A stretch of 28,033 nt of DNA from a virus: the IMG/VR virus record IMGVR_UViG_3300032523_000456, positions 1 through 28,033 of that record. One strand, 5' to 3'. The translations under genes were made by a program, and so were the position numbers. The notes under the pieces were generated by a model. It was not told where the DNA came from and searched no databases. It saw only the letters and a list, made by a program, of their open reading frames with translations. Shown piece by piece: positions 27,375 through 28,033 of this stretch (within the stretch, counting starts at the first letter, position 1; every line of letters starts with the position of its first letter).

Positions 27375-28033
27375 TTACTCTCCTGTGTCCGTATCGTCGT
27401 CGGGCATCGTGTTAGGGACATCGCGGTTGAAGTAGTCTATGTACTGCTCGGCAGCACCCATACCGACTTCCGCATTGAAAAGCGCCTTTGCCCGCTCGCG
27501 AAGTTGCGGGTCCGGGTTGCTTTGGGCTGCCAACAGCCAGTTCACTTGCGCTTGGTCTGCGGCCTTTAGCGGTGTTCCGAGGTATGGGTGCGCCGCTATG
27601 CCCGTTGTCGGCGAGAACATCACCTTCCCAAGCGGGGGCTTCTTCCCGGTCTTTGTGAGGTATTGCAACTGCAGAGCGCGCATCTTTTCCGCAGCAGACA
27701 TCCGCTTGTCGAACCGGTTCTCCTCTTCGCCCATGCGGGCCATCTGGTACTTCGTCGCCAAGTCCTCATTGGCGAGGCGCTCTTCGCGCTGCGCCTTCTG
27801 CTGATCCGCAAAGACGGACGAGATGGCCCCGAACATAGCGCCGGGGCCGGAATACTTCGTGGGCTGCGCCAATGCCGCGCTGTACTGCGCCAGACGCTCG
27901 GACAGCGGCGGGCCTGCGCGGCGGGCGGCAAGTTTGGCCGTCAGGTCTTCGTACATCTTCACGCGCGGCGCGTAGAACTCGTTGATCAGCTTGTTCTGCT
28001 GCTCAAGACTGCTCTGCAGTCCGGGGACAACAC
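27375..28033 (-). CDS. partial virion-associated protein, 5' end beyond the window
   Basis: The frame is open from TAA 27377-27375 to the right edge: 218 residues visible. An internal ATG at 27962 exists, but coding character continues upstream (SLEQQNKLINEFYAPRVK), so the true start is outside. Helical, Gln/Lys/Arg-rich, with LTAKLAARRAGPPLSERLAQ and ADQQKAQREERLANEDLATK. The C-terminus contains GAAEQYIDYFNRDV and an acidic tail. Part of the same leftward virion cluster. Confidence 0.62.
   Translation of the reverse strand, partial: VVPGLQSSLEQQNKLINEFYAPRVKMYEDLTAKLAARRAGPPLSERLAQYSAALAQPTKYSGPGAMFGAISSVFADQQKAQREERLANEDLATKYQMARMGEEENRFDKRMSAAEKMRALQLQYLTKTGKKPPLGKVMFSPTTGIAAHPYLGTPLKAADQAQVNWLLAAQSNPDPQLRERAKALFNAEVGMGAAEQYIDYFNRDVPNTMPDDDTDTGE

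Noticed and set aside
1-28033. CRISPR array or insertion sequence
   Set aside because: No regularly spaced direct repeats, no transposase and no terminal inverted repeats with target duplications were seen; the recurring promoter-leader words are dispersed and each precedes a gene.

Overview
The window is part of a tailed-phage (Caudoviricetes) genome or prophage, GC-rich (roughly 60% by eye), tightly packed and with almost no host-type genes. Host inference: two small regulators belong to families that are essentially alphaproteobacterial, a GcrA-like protein (4845-5351) and a GapR/DUF2312 protein (11880-12167). The phage therefore most likely infects an alphaproteobacterium. I read the whole window for GANTC, the target of the alphaproteobacterial CcrM methylase, and found none, although about 100 would be expected from base composition.

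Layout. (1) 11-1369, minus strand: start of a leftward (late) operon with an AP2-domain protein, a 25-residue membrane peptide and a terminase-small-subunit-like protein, running off the left edge. (2) 1370-1755: divergent control region with facing promoters and inverted repeats. (3) 1756-7421, plus strand: about 20 small early genes, including small membrane peptides, HTH proteins, GcrA, and a dATP/dGTP diphosphohydrolase-like protein. (4) 7443-18382, plus strand: replication and modification block with primase-helicase, Cas4-like DUF2800 nuclease, DUF2815 ssDNA-binding-like protein, GapR, a Mom-like DNA modifier whose 5' end contains a tRNA-Gly-like sequence, family A DNA polymerase, VRR-NUC nuclease, a second Mom-like protein, and an SNF2 helicase interrupted by an intein. 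(5) 18435-21752, plus strand: accessory genes (papain-fold C39-like protein, DUF932 protein, small HTH protein). (6) 21658-28033, minus strand: virion/ejection-type proteins converging on the early genes and running off the right edge.

The early region is driven by a repeated promoter-leader cassette: a sigma70-like -35/-10 followed, where the transcript should begin, by GCAACGA and then an AGGAC ribosome-binding site. Clear or partial copies precede genes at 1756, 2173, 2595, 3160 and 18435. A related promoter at 20131 has a perfect dyad filling its spacer. Within operons, genes are coupled by ATGA, GTGA or TGATG overlaps. No phage RNA polymerase is seen, so early transcription probably uses host RNA polymerase, which is where a phage GcrA would act.

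The most unusual structures are: the intein at 16901-17848, which contains a complete HNH-type homing endonuclease gene in a different reading frame while the intein frame stays open; the tRNA-like sequence translated as the N-terminus of a Mom-like protein; and the total absence of GANTC in a phage that carries GcrA and GapR homologues. The minus-strand modules at both edges face the same way, so if the genome is circular or permuted they could form one leftward late transcription unit (inference).
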